Shown here: piece by piece, positions 8,762-17,256 of the stretch | Layout of the letters: the number at the start of each line of letters is the position of its first letter | Position numbering within the stretch: the first letter of the stretch is position 1 | Assembly: GCF_015244675.1 (NCBI RefSeq) | Contig: NZ_JABCQO010000002.1 | Coordinates: 186,001-250,000 of the forward strand | Length of the DNA: 64,000 nucleotides | Direction of reading: 5' to 3' | From: Gluconobacter cerevisiae | Lineage (GTDB): Bacteria; Pseudomonadota; Alphaproteobacteria; Acetobacterales; Acetobacteraceae | Made by a program: the position numbers and the translations under genes | The notes under the pieces: model-generated | Seen by the model: the letters and a program-made list of their open reading frames with translations, nothing else | What the model was told of the DNA's origin: nothing | The model's database searches: none

Positions 8762-10204
8762 ATGACTGAGAAAAGCACTCTTTTCATCAATGGCAGCTGG
8801 GTCGCACCAAAGGGTGGTGAATGGATCAAGGTTGAAAACCCGGCCACAAAAGCGGTTATTGGCGAAGTTGCCAAAGGCGGGCAGGCGGATGTTGACGCTG
8901 CTGTCTCGGCTGCGAAATCGGCCTTTACCGGCTGGAGCCGTCGCACGGCGACTGAACGCGCTGATTATATCCATGCGCTGAAGGATCTGGTGAAGCGGGA
9001 CAAGGAAAAGCTGGCCGCTCTCATTACAGCCGAGATGGGCAAGCCGCTGAAGGAAGCCCGGATCGAGGTGGATTTCGCTGTTGGTCTGCTGCGTTTTGCT
9101 GCGGAGAACGTGCTGCGCCTTCAGGGTGAAATCATTCCGGGCAGCGCGCCGAACGAGAAAATCCTGATCGACCGTGTGCCCTTGGGAGTCATCGGAGCCA
9201 TCACGGCCTGGAACTTCCCGCTGGCATTGTGTGCCCGCAAGATTGGCCCGGCCGTCGCCGCGGGGAACACCATTGTTCTCAAACCGCATGAGCTGACGCC
9301 GCTGACGTGCCTGCATCTGGCGAAACTCGTCGGGGAGGCCAAGATTCCCCATGGTGTCATCAATGTTGTGACGGGGGACGGCAAAGACGTCGGTGTGCCG
9401 CTGGTGGCGCATAAGGACATCCGGCTGATTACGATGACGGGCTCAACCCCGGCAGGCAAGAAGATCATGGCTGCTGCATCCGAGACCCTGAAGGAAGTCC
9501 GGCTGGAGCTTGGTGGCAAGGCACCGTTCATGGTCATGGAAGATGCAGATCTGGACAAAGCTGCCGATGCTGCCGTGGCGTCCCGATTTGGCAACGCGGG
9601 TCAGGTCTGCACGTCCAATGAGCGCACCTATATCCATGAGGCGGTCTATGACAGGTTCGTGCAGAAAATCCGTGAGAAAATCGAGGCGCTGAAGGTTGGT
9701 CTGCCGACGGATCCCAGCACGGATCTGGGCCCCAAGGTCAGCGAGGACGAGCTCAACAAGGTCCATGCGATCGTCGAACATGCGGTCCGGCAGGGAGCGC
9801 GTCTGGCGATCGGCGGCAAACGTCTGACGGGCGGGGTGTATGATCAGGGTTATTTCTATGCCCCGACGCTTCTGACCGATGTTACGCAGGATATGGACGT
9901 CGTCCATAATGAGGTGTTTGGTCCGGTCATGTCCCTGATACGAGTGAAGGACTTCGATCAGGCCATCGCTTGGGCCAATGACTGTCGTTACGGTCTGTCA
10001 GCCTATCTTTTCACAAATGATCTGGGCCGCATCCTGCGTATGACCCGCGAACTTGAGTTTGGTGAGGTCTATGTGAACCGTCCGGGTGGCGAGGCACCGC
10101 AGGGTTTCCATCATGGCTACAAGGAAAGTGGCCTTGGAGGCGAAGACGGTCAGCATGGCATGGAAGCCTATGTCCAGACCAAGACAATTTACCTGAACGC
10201 ATAA
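8762..10204 (+). CDS. NAD-dependent aldehyde dehydrogenase, AldA-like
   Basis: The 480-residue product belongs to the aldehyde dehydrogenase superfamily: AWNFPLALCARKIGPAVAAGNT, then the general-base Glu in LELGGKAPF near 250 and the nucleophile Cys in GQVCTSNER near 283. The C-terminal part (EVYVNRPGGEAPQGFHHGYKESG) resembles E. coli lactaldehyde/glycolaldehyde dehydrogenase AldA more than betaine or succinate-semialdehyde types; this is recognition, not alignment. No signal peptide is present, so it is cytoplasmic. ATG 8762 was preferred over an in-frame ATG at 8720 because AGGAA at 8752-8756 is well placed. A terminator follows at 10213-10244. Confidence 0.87.
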   Translation: MTEKSTLFINGSWVAPKGGEWIKVENPATKAVIGEVAKGGQADVDAAVSAAKSAFTGWSRRTATERADYIHALKDLVKRDKEKLAALITAEMGKPLKEARIEVDFAVGLLRFAAENVLRLQGEIIPGSAPNEKILIDRVPLGVIGAITAWNFPLALCARKIGPAVAAGNTIVLKPHELTPLTCLHLAKLVGEAKIPHGVINVVTGDGKDVGVPLVAHKDIRLITMTGSTPAGKKIMAAASETLKEVRLELGGKAPFMVMEDADLDKAADAAVASRFGNAGQVCTSNERTYIHEAVYDRFVQKIREKIEALKVGLPTDPSTDLGPKVSEDELNKVHAIVEHAVRQGARLAIGGKRLTGGVYDQGYFYAPTLLTDVTQDMDVVHNEVFGPVMSLIRVKDFDQAIAWANDCRYGLSAYLFTNDLGRILRMTRELEFGEVYVNRPGGEAPQGFHHGYKESGLGGEDGQHGMEAYVQTKTIYLNA

Positions 10205-10212
10205 CGGATTGG

Positions 10213-10244
10213 CGGGCAGCCTGATGATGGCTGCCCGTTTCTTT
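10213..10244 (+). terminator. Terminator after the aldehyde dehydrogenase gene
   Basis: CGGGCAGCC (10213-10221) pairs perfectly with GGCTGCCCG (10229-10237) around a 7-base loop, followed by the T-rich stretch TTTCTTTC. It ends the aldehyde dehydrogenase transcript and precedes the PfpI-like gene by about 20 bp. Confidence 0.75.
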
Positions 10245-10261
10245 CTGAAAGGAACAACATC

Positions 10262-10789
10262 ATGGTAAGAGTCGCTGCGCTGGCCACCGATGGCCTAGAA
10301 GAAATTGAATTGACCGCACCACGCGCCGCATTGGAAAAAGCTGGTGCGACCGTTACGGTCATTTCCCTTAAAGCGGGGGAATTTCAGGCTGTGAACAAGG
10401 ATATTTATCCTTCTCACAACATCCGGGCAGATCTGGCGATCGTTGGGGCAAATCCCAATGATTACGACGCTCTTCTGCTACCGGGCGGGCTGGCATCCCC
10501 GGATTCCTTGCGGATGAACAAAGATGTGGTGGCCTTCGTCAGAGCATTCGTGAAGGCAAACAAACCCATTGCAGCCATCTGCCACGGCGTGCAGACGCTG
10601 ATCGAGGTGAACGAACTCAAGGGACGGACCGTCACCTCCTGGCCGAGCATTCGCACGGATCTGGAAAATGCGGGGGCAACCTGGGTGGATAACGAGGTCG
10701 TGGTTGACGGACCTTATGTTTTCTCGCGCTGTCCGGCCGATATTCCGGCTTTCAACAAGGCCATGCTGAAGCATTTCAAACTCGCCTGA
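10262..10789 (+). CDS. DJ-1/PfpI family protein (class I amidotransferase-like)
   Basis: The 175-residue product matches the DJ-1/PfpI family in length and motifs: DALLLPGGLASPDSLR near residue 72, and AICHGVQTLIEV near 104 with the nucleophilic elbow Cys followed by His. Family members include cysteine proteases, deglycases and glyoxalase III-like enzymes that handle reactive aldehydes, so the precise activity is open. Placement right after an aldehyde dehydrogenase suggests carbonyl detoxification, but this is inference. AAAGGAA about 8 bases before ATG 10262 is a good ribosome site. The gene ends at a bidirectional terminator shared with the convergent glpQ-like gene. Confidence 0.88.
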   Translation: MVRVAALATDGLEEIELTAPRAALEKAGATVTVISLKAGEFQAVNKDIYPSHNIRADLAIVGANPNDYDALLLPGGLASPDSLRMNKDVVAFVRAFVKANKPIAAICHGVQTLIEVNELKGRTVTSWPSIRTDLENAGATWVDNEVVVDGPYVFSRCPADIPAFNKAMLKHFKLA

Positions 10790-10807
10790 GAGCGACCCTG
10801 ACGGTCA

Positions 10808-10850
10808 CAAAAAAAAAGGAGGTCTCCTTTGCGGGGAACCTCCTTTTTTT
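10808..10850. terminator. Bidirectional terminator between convergent genes
   Basis: A run of A followed by GGAGGT (10818-10823) pairs with ACCTCC (10838-10843) and a T run to 10850. The A and T tracts on both sides make it work in both directions, serving the PfpI-like gene (+) and the glpQ-like gene (-). Confidence 0.85.
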
Positions 10851-10868
10851 GTGGAAAGCTGATTGATG

Positions 10869-11975
10869 TCAGCTTCTGCCATCCACTGCTCTGCGCCCCA
10901 GAGCAGGATCGTCGGTGAAAAAGCCGTCGATCCCCATATCCAGATAGCGTCGCAGTTCTGCGACCATACCGTCGGGATTGCGCGCAGCGTCGCCTGCGTT
11001 GTTACGAAGCTGTGCCGGAAGAAAATGGTTTTCTGGTCGCGCCGTGTAGGAATGAACCAGCAATCCCGCCCGATGGGCATCCGTTACGAGGCTGGAGGGC
11101 TCCAGCCAGGCGCCGTTGCTGTCACGTGGGATCAGGTCCGTATTGGACGGACCGATCACGTCGGCATAGCGGCGGATGTCTTTCAGGCCCTCTGGCGTCA
11201 TAAGGTCACCAAAGGTCGTCTTCTGGCCCGCTGCCAGAAGATCCGGCGGTACGTCCTTGCGTTCGCCCATCAGCAGCATCAGGCGTGCCTGTGGGTTGAT
11301 GGACAGAACATCAGCGCGGATGCGCCCCAGATTGCCGGTCTCGAAAGACTGGAGTTCCAGTGGGGCCTGCCGGGTGTAATTGTGGGCAGCGATGGTCTGA
11401 AGAAACGCGGCTTCGGGATTGAGGCCGAGGCTGTTGAAATAGGTGGAATGCTTGATTTCCGGCACTAGGCCGAAAACCTTGCCCGTCGCTGCCGATTGGG
11501 CTGCGACCTGCTCGATGACTTCCTCGAAGGTCGGGATTTCGAAGTGATCGTCATAGCGCGTGTTATGAACGCGGATCGTGGAGAGGCGTTCACGGGCGCG
11601 GAGGGTCTTGAGTTCGGCCAGCGTGAAATCCGTAGTGAACCAGCCGGTCTCGATCCGTCCGTCTATTTTGAGGGATCGGTGGCGGGAGGCGAATTCGGGG
11701 CGTTCCGAAACATCCGTCGTCCCGACAATGTTGCTTTCATGGCGGACAACCAGATGGCCGTCTCGTGTCATGACAAGATCTGGTTCGATGAAATCCGCAC
11801 CATCCATCATGGCGCGGGCATAGGAGGCCAGCGTGTGCTCTGGTCGCAGGGCCGAAGCCCCACGATGAGCGAACACGAGTGGCTTCGGCGCCAGTGAGGG
11901 CGCGGCTTTCGCCCGCAGATGCAGGGCGGGAAACCCTGCTGCGAGCAGGCCGAGGCTCTGGCGACGTGTCAGCAT
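10869..11975 (-). CDS. glpQ: Glycerophosphodiester phosphodiesterase, periplasmic GlpQ type
   Basis: The 368-residue product hydrolyses glycerophosphodiesters to glycerol 3-phosphate and an alcohol. FAHRGASALRPEHT near residue 35 carries the catalytic His-Arg, and DFIEPDLVMTRDGHLVVRHE near 60 gives the metal-binding Glu-Asp and second His. The N-terminus TRRQSLGLLAAG is a twin-arginine-type signal followed by a hydrophobic stretch, suggesting folded export to the periplasm. The gene starts 13 bp after the TonB-dependent receptor stop, so both should be one operon, under the Pho boxes at 14451-14490. The pairing suggests a scavenging route in which the receptor brings in an organophosphate and GlpQ cleaves it. 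Confidence 0.92.
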   Translation of the reverse strand: MLTRRQSLGLLAAGFPALHLRAKAAPSLAPKPLVFAHRGASALRPEHTLASYARAMMDGADFIEPDLVMTRDGHLVVRHESNIVGTTDVSERPEFASRHRSLKIDGRIETGWFTTDFTLAELKTLRARERLSTIRVHNTRYDDHFEIPTFEEVIEQVAAQSAATGKVFGLVPEIKHSTYFNSLGLNPEAAFLQTIAAHNYTRQAPLELQSFETGNLGRIRADVLSINPQARLMLLMGERKDVPPDLLAAGQKTTFGDLMTPEGLKDIRRYADVIGPSNTDLIPRDSNGAWLEPSSLVTDAHRAGLLVHSYTARPENHFLPAQLRNNAGDAARNPDGMVAELRRYLDMGIDGFFTDDPALGRRAVDGRS

Positions 11976-11988
11976 GGGGAAGAGTTCC

Positions 11989-14382
11989 TTACAGGGCTGC
12001 GCTCAGGCTCAGGAAGAACATACGCGGCGCGATGGGAAAGGCCGAAAACTGACCCGCAGTCTGGGTCGCGTTGATCGTGGACCATCCCTTCGTGTTTGTC
12101 AGGTTGGTAATGTTGCCCTGAACTTTCAGCGATGCCAGATGCGGGATATTGTGGAACGTATAACCTGCGTTCAGGTTAAACTGCGCGTAGGGTGCAGCCC
12201 ACATATCGTTGGTATAGGTCGCATAGCGCTTGCCGATAACGTCGCCAGTGAACTGGCCGTAAGCATTGCCCCAGTTGGTGGTGAAGACGAACTTCTCCGA
12301 CCAGTCCGGCATGCCCACAACGTTTTTGCCAGCCGTACGGATGATGCTCGAACCCGTGCTGTAGTTATCGTTATAGGTGGACTTGTTGTAAGACAGCGCG
12401 TTGTACAGCGAGAAATGCGGGCCGAAATGGGTGGTGAAGGAGAAATCCATACCATCCGTCGTAACCGAACCCACGTTCGCAAGCGTGGTAGCGGAGCCGA
12501 TGATGGACGACAGGGTCTGCGTCGTTGCCACGGCCAGCAGGCGGTTCGAGAAGTGAACGTGATAGTATTCGACCTGACCTTCGATCGCCGTCAGCGGGCC
12601 GAGATGGATCTGGCGGTGCTCACGCAGGCCGGTTTCGTAGGTCCATGATGTTTCGGGCTTGCCGTTGTTCTTGAACTCTTCGAAAGCGGCTTGGCTGGTT
12701 GCGCCCCACGGGGTGGCGTTGCCATAGCCCGCATCCTGGAAGGAGCGCATGTTCTCCTGAATGTTGGCGAACCACTGCTCATGCTTCGTGATGTCCCAGA
12801 CCGCGCCGAAAGCGGGCAGGAACGGCTTGGCGGCATCGATCTCGCCACCCGGTGCCGTCACGGCATAGGACGGGGAGAGCGAGCCCGGCTTGGCGGCCAC
12901 GGGGAGTGTGCCGTTGGTATAGACCAGCTCGGATTTGAAGCCCGCCATCAGCGAGAAATTCTTCGAGATCTGCCAGTTGTCCTGCAGATGCGTCACGAAC
13001 GTGTTGGTGTAGAAATTGTTGGTGTACTGGTCGATCAGGGCGTTCTGCTGGCGCTCGTAAGGGGTGGTTGGGTTATTGGCGTCCAGCGGATACCAGCGAC
13101 GGGCCTGTGTGTTGTTGTTGCGCTCATACCAGCCGCCAAGCTCGATCGAGTGCTTGCCGAGATGGTAGCGCAGCGTGGACATCAGACCGCCACGATTGTC
13201 CCAGTATTCGGTCGTGCGGGTTGCATAGCCCGAGCCGCCGAAAACGGTATTTAGATCCTGTCCCGGATAATAGGCGCCGAACAGTGTCGGCAGACCAGCC
13301 GCCGAGATCGGGCCGGCGACAACACCTTCACCCAGATCATGGTGATAATAGATGCTGTTATCCCAATGCAGGTTTTCGCTGAAATCATGCGTCCATTTGG
13401 AATAAGCGAGGAAGTCCTCGCGCTGGGCCGCAGAGTAATAGTTGCGATAGTTCAGACCGACTGCATGGGAGTTGGCTTTGGCATAATCGAAATTTGGATA
13501 GGTGAACGGGCGGACATAAATGCCGTAACCCTGCGGCAGCGTGACGCTGTCTTCATTGGGCTCGACCTTCTGCGACCAGTCAAAGAATGTCGAGAAATGA
13601 TCGTGTTCGCTGTTGTGAACGAACTTTGCGTTGACCTGATAGCCGCCCTGATGGCCGGCGAAGTCCCAGGCGCGGGCATCCTGACGGGCAAAGGAAACAT
13701 AGGCCGAATTACCGTTGCCGAACTCACCCGTATCGAGACGTGCAAAGGTGCGGAACGTGGACCAGCTTCCGAAAACCTGTTCGATCTGCGCGCCACGCTT
13801 GTGCAGCGGGTCCTGCGTTGTGAACTGAAGCGTACCGCCGAGATTGGACGTGGACGCTGTGCCGAGCGCACCTGCACCGGAAGAAACTGAGGCCGATCCG
13901 ACGTTCTCGCTGATGACTGCGCGCTGTGGCGAGAGGCCGTTATAGTTGCCGTAAGCCTGATCGCCGAGGGGAATGCCGTCGAGCGTATAACCGAGCTGGT
14001 TCTGGTTGAACCCGTGAACGTAGAGCGAGGAGTTCTGCTCGTTGTTGCCCCAGGGGTCGGCGTTGTTAAATACGACGCCCGGCAGCATTTCCAGCGCCTT
14101 GACCGGGTTCACGCCCGGCAGAATACGCTGGATCTGCACATGGCTCAGCCCCTGTTCGGAGCGTGTCCGGCGCGCCGTGATGACGAGCTGTTCCGTGCCA
14201 CCGGCCACAGCATCAACCTTGGCTTTGTGCCTGGCGTTGCTTTTCGCCGCATGTTTGGCGGGCGTGGCTTTTTTGGTTTCGGTCGCGGCGGCACTGGCCG
14301 GGTGGGGAAGAGCAGCAGCCAGCGCAAATGGCGAGCAGAAAACGGTCAGGAGCAGACGGGAACGCAGCAGGTTGCGCGGCAT
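11989..14382 (-). CDS. TonB-dependent outer membrane receptor
   Basis: The 797-residue product has a signal peptide (RSRLLLTVFCSPFALAAALPHPASA), a linker rich in Ala and Lys, a plug domain (about residues 65-190: QLVITARR, then ILPGVNPVKALEMLPGVVF and LYVHGFNQNQLGYTLDGIPLG) and a long beta-barrel ending in FFLSLSAAL. It should import a ligand across the outer membrane with energy from TonB. The ligand cannot be read from sequence. Two facts hint at phosphorus: tandem Pho boxes upstream and a downstream glycerophosphodiesterase. A siderophore or vitamin ligand remains possible from family knowledge alone. Confidence 0.92.
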   Translation of the reverse strand: MPRNLLRSRLLLTVFCSPFALAAALPHPASAAATETKKATPAKHAAKSNARHKAKVDAVAGGTEQLVITARRTRSEQGLSHVQIQRILPGVNPVKALEMLPGVVFNNADPWGNNEQNSSLYVHGFNQNQLGYTLDGIPLGDQAYGNYNGLSPQRAVISENVGSASVSSGAGALGTASTSNLGGTLQFTTQDPLHKRGAQIEQVFGSWSTFRTFARLDTGEFGNGNSAYVSFARQDARAWDFAGHQGGYQVNAKFVHNSEHDHFSTFFDWSQKVEPNEDSVTLPQGYGIYVRPFTYPNFDYAKANSHAVGLNYRNYYSAAQREDFLAYSKWTHDFSENLHWDNSIYYHHDLGEGVVAGPISAAGLPTLFGAYYPGQDLNTVFGGSGYATRTTEYWDNRGGLMSTLRYHLGKHSIELGGWYERNNNTQARRWYPLDANNPTTPYERQQNALIDQYTNNFYTNTFVTHLQDNWQISKNFSLMAGFKSELVYTNGTLPVAAKPGSLSPSYAVTAPGGEIDAAKPFLPAFGAVWDITKHEQWFANIQENMRSFQDAGYGNATPWGATSQAAFEEFKNNGKPETSWTYETGLREHRQIHLGPLTAIEGQVEYYHVHFSNRLLAVATTQTLSSIIGSATTLANVGSVTTDGMDFSFTTHFGPHFSLYNALSYNKSTYNDNYSTGSSIIRTAGKNVVGMPDWSEKFVFTTNWGNAYGQFTGDVIGKRYATYTNDMWAAPYAQFNLNAGYTFHNIPHLASLKVQGNITNLTNTKGWSTINATQTAGQFSAFPIAPRMFFLSLSAAL

Positions 14383-14450
14383 TTAAGATCTTTCCGGGGC
14401 AAGAAGGGTTCGGACGCGGCGGACCCTAATCTTTCCTTAAAGATCTGCGT

Positions 14451-14490
14451 GTGAAGCTCATGTGAATGTGTTGTGACAGAATGATGACAG
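14451..14490 (-). promoter_or_regulatory. Tandem Pho box (PhoB-binding) array
   Basis: On the minus strand CTGTCAT, 4 bases, CTGTCAC (14490-14473) reproduces the proteobacterial Pho box with the exact 7-4-7 spacing. Read on the plus strand, four 7-mers start at 14451 (GTGAAGC), 14462 (GTGAATG), 14473 (GTGACAG) and 14484 (ATGACAG), each 11 bp apart. The outer two are degenerate. The array lies 69-108 bp upstream of the receptor start, a normal activator position. PhoB binding is inferred from this match. Confidence 0.8.
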
Positions 14491-14502
14491 TCAGGCTGCC
14501 TG

Positions 14503-15942
14503 TCAGGCTGTCTGCCAGCCCAACCCGACGATCGCCACGCGCCGCCCCAAAGGGGTATCCTGAAGAACGATGACTTCCCGCTCTTCCAGATAGTTGAGCT
14601 GACGGCGCGCACGGCCCAGAGAATGCGTTCCGTAGGCACGGGCCAGTGCATCATCGTCGGGGCAGGTTTCCGCATCCAGAGCCGTGCGGGCCAGCAGCAG
14701 GAAAACGCCCTGCACGTCTTCCGGCAGGGTCGCGGCGACTGTCTGGGCCTGTTTCCACTGCTCGCTCTCGGAACGCTCCCGGTCCATCCCGGCGCGGATC
14801 GTGGCTAACATCCGGTTGAAAGATCCCAGTTCCAGCACGTTGCGCGACAGGCCCTGAATGCGCGCCCGAAGCTGGAAGTCCTGATACAGGGTCGCCAGCG
14901 GTTTATAGTCCGATCCGTCTCCGGCCACGACTTCAGCGACCAGCGACCAGAGCTGATCGGGATCAGCCTCGACGCTTATTGCTGCGGGTGCGGGTTCCTC
15001 GGCTTCACGCTCGGCACCATAGGCATCAAGTTGGGCGAGAAGGTCCGGCGGAGGAGGGCGGGTTTCCCGACGCGCGCGGGGCGTGAACTCATGGACGGGT
15101 TCGAGAATGATGTCCCGCAGGTCTTCGGCAGAAACAGGCTCAAGCGGCACGAGAACCGGACCGGTGGCATGGCTTGCGGTCGTGACAGGGCCGATGGCCA
15201 CGAGTTTCGGGCGTCGGCTCAGGGCGGGGCCGAGCGCCATGAACTGACCGCGCGCCAGATCGCGGAAGGATTCCGCCGCACGGCGCTCCATGCCCAGAAG
15301 ATCGGCCGCACGCGCCATGTCGATATCGAGGAAGGTCCGGCCCATCAGGAAGTTGGACGCTTCCGCCGCAACGTTCTTCGCCAGCTTCGCCAGACGCTGG
15401 GTGGCGATCACGCCTGCCAGACCGCGCTTTCGGCCACGACACATGAGATTCGTCATGGCGCCAAGCGACAGGCGGCGCGCTTCGTCTGATGTGTCGCCGC
15501 TGGCCACGGGTGCGAAAAGCTGGGCTTCGTCCACCACGACGAGGGCCGGATACCAGTGCGCCCGGGGGGCTTCGAACATGCCGTTAAGAAACGCGCCGGC
15601 CGCCCGAAGCTGCATTTCGGCTTCGACTTGCTCAAGGTTCAGCACCACGGAGGCCCGATGGGCCCGCACGCGCTCCCCAGCGGCGCGGAGGCTGGCTTCG
15701 GACTGGTCTTCGACGTCGATCACCAGATGACCGTAATGGTCGGCGAGAGTGACGAAATCGCCTTCCGGATCAATCATCACCTGCTGGACGAGGGTTGCCG
15801 TCTGCTCCAGCAGGCGCCGCAGAAGATGCGATTTCCCCGAGCCGGAATTGCCCTGGACCAGCAGGCGCGTGGCCAGGAGTTCCGGCAGATCAATGCAGGT
15901 GTCGGAGCCGTCGCGGCCCTGTCCGAGAACGATGGATGTCAT
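14503..15942 (-). CDS. HerA-like / DUF87 P-loop ATPase
   Basis: The 479-residue product has Walker A GNSGSGKSH near residue 33, MIDPEGDFVTLADHYG near 57, Walker B LVVVDEAQLFAP near 132, and GVIATQRLAKLAKNV near 178 with a sensor/arginine region. This is the HerA/FtsK-like hexameric motor class. The last 120 residues are probably a winged-helix domain (LNYLEEREVIVLQDTPLGRRVAIVG). HerA proteins translocate DNA and often work with a NurA or other nuclease partner; no such partner is adjacent. The gene starts 5 bp after the flavoprotein-side boundary and may share a promoter region with it. Role unknown. Confidence 0.82.
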   Translation of the reverse strand: MTSIVLGQGRDGSDTCIDLPELLATRLLVQGNSGSGKSHLLRRLLEQTATLVQQVMIDPEGDFVTLADHYGHLVIDVEDQSEASLRAAGERVRAHRASVVLNLEQVEAEMQLRAAGAFLNGMFEAPRAHWYPALVVVDEAQLFAPVASGDTSDEARRLSLGAMTNLMCRGRKRGLAGVIATQRLAKLAKNVAAEASNFLMGRTFLDIDMARAADLLGMERRAAESFRDLARGQFMALGPALSRRPKLVAIGPVTTASHATGPVLVPLEPVSAEDLRDIILEPVHEFTPRARRETRPPPPDLLAQLDAYGAEREAEEPAPAAISVEADPDQLWSLVAEVVAGDGSDYKPLATLYQDFQLRARIQGLSRNVLELGSFNRMLATIRAGMDRERSESEQWKQAQTVAATLPEDVQGVFLLLARTALDAETCPDDDALARAYGTHSLGRARRQLNYLEEREVIVLQDTPLGRRVAIVGLGWQTA

Positions 15943-15946
15943 GGCG

Positions 15947-17182
15947 TCAGGCGATAGCCGAACTGGACGATTCTAGCCACCCAAGGACGCCATTTGCCGC
16001 TGCATAAGCAGTGGAAAAACACCCCTGAAGCAGATAGCCGCCCGTCGGCGCTTCCCAATCCAACATTTCTCCGGCCACAAACACGCCGGGGCGGGATGTC
16101 AGCATGAGCCGTGCATCCACGGCGTCCCGCCGTACGCCGCCTGCGGTCGAAATGGCACGATCCAGCGCGTCCATGCCGATCAGCGACAGAGGCAGGGCCT
16201 TGAGGGTCTGGGCAAGCTGAAGCGGGGTGGCGTTTTTCGGGGTCGCAAGCCTGAGAAGTTCGCGGGAGGGCGCATCCAGTGCCAGTGCTTTCCGCAGGCG
16301 ATTGGCCTGGCTTTCGCGTTCGCGCTGGGCCAGCAGGCGTTTCAGAACGTCCTCGGCCGAAAGTGTAGGACGAAGATCGAGCGTGAGAACGGCTTGTCTG
16401 TCGCGCTGGATCGCGTCCCGCAATGCAGCCGAGAGGGCATAAAGCGCCGATCCTTCAAGCCCGCGGGTCGTGATGGTCAGGTCGCCCCGGCTCTGTTGTC
16501 CGCCAAAAGACAGCCCGACCGAATGCAGGACGCTGCCTTCGTGCCGTATAGCGAAATCCGCTGTCCAGTTGGGCATGAAGCCGCAGTTTGCGGGGGCAAA
16601 AGGCGCGGTGTCCTCCGGCAGCAGGTCCGCCCAGAGACCGTCCGATCCCAGACGGGACCAGCTTGCGCCCCCCATTGTCAGGAGGGTTGCATCGGCATGA
16701 ACCGAGATCCGGCCGTCAGGGGTATCGAAAACAGGGGTCGAACCGTCCCAGCCGACGAAACGATGCCGGGTCCGGATCGTCACTCCCTGCTGCGCCAGAC
16801 GCTCAAGCCATGCCCGCAGAAGCGGAGAGGCTTTCATGGCTTTTGGAAACACCCGTCCTGAAGAGCCGGAAAAACATGGCTGCCCGAGCCTTTCCGTCCA
16901 TTGCCTCAGCGCCTCTGGCGGAAAGGCACGGATGGCAGGTTCGAGCCAGTCCTGCGCGTTGCCATAGCGCTTCAAAAACCTGTCCAGCGCTTCCGAATGC
17001 GTCAGGTTCAGCCCGCTGCGTCCGGCCATGAGCAGCTTGCGCCCCACGCTGGGCATCCGGTCAAAGACCTGCACCCTGCATCCTCGCGCCGACAGGATTT
17101 CGGCTGCAAACAGCCCTGCCGGACCGGCTCCGATAATGGCGATGGATGGTGCGGTAGACGGAGAAGAGGACGCAGCAGTCAT
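15947..17182 (-). CDS. BaiN/HI0933-like NAD(P)/FAD-dependent flavoprotein
   Basis: The 411-residue product starts with a Rossmann FAD-binding loop IAIIGAGPAGLFAAEIL and continues VFDRMPSVGRKLLMAGRSGLNLTHSE, the signature of the HI0933/YhiN/BaiN family. The C-terminal GVFVAGEMLDWEAPTGGYLLQGCFSTAYAAANGV is the second FAD contact. The family is widespread and its physiological substrate is mostly unknown. ATG 17182 was chosen because a longer reading to 17296 would run into the divergent panC gene. The intergenic gap to panC is about 74 bp and must hold both promoters. The HerA-like gene starts 4 bp after the stop. Confidence 0.87.
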   Translation of the reverse strand: MTAASSSPSTAPSIAIIGAGPAGLFAAEILSARGCRVQVFDRMPSVGRKLLMAGRSGLNLTHSEALDRFLKRYGNAQDWLEPAIRAFPPEALRQWTERLGQPCFSGSSGRVFPKAMKASPLLRAWLERLAQQGVTIRTRHRFVGWDGSTPVFDTPDGRISVHADATLLTMGGASWSRLGSDGLWADLLPEDTAPFAPANCGFMPNWTADFAIRHEGSVLHSVGLSFGGQQSRGDLTITTRGLEGSALYALSAALRDAIQRDRQAVLTLDLRPTLSAEDVLKRLLAQRERESQANRLRKALALDAPSRELLRLATPKNATPLQLAQTLKALPLSLIGMDALDRAISTAGGVRRDAVDARLMLTSRPGVFVAGEMLDWEAPTGGYLLQGCFSTAYAAANGVLGWLESSSSAIA

Positions 17183-17256
17183 AGGCGTCTGATTGCCATG
17201 TGCGGCAGGGTTTGTCAGGCTCCGGGCGCGCAGTTCTGGCCGGAAAGGAAACACAG

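Noticed and set aside
14382-14450. AAGATCTTT/AAAGATCT-like repeats just upstream of the TonB receptor as an operator
   Set aside because: The match is short and irregular and falls between the Pho boxes and the start codon, so it is probably leader or -10 sequence. No independent support was seen.
14503-17182. HerA-like ATPase plus flavoprotein as a phage-defence pair
   Set aside because: The flavoprotein is a BaiN/HI0933-type housekeeping protein, composition is normal, and there is no nuclease, methylase or mobile element next to them.
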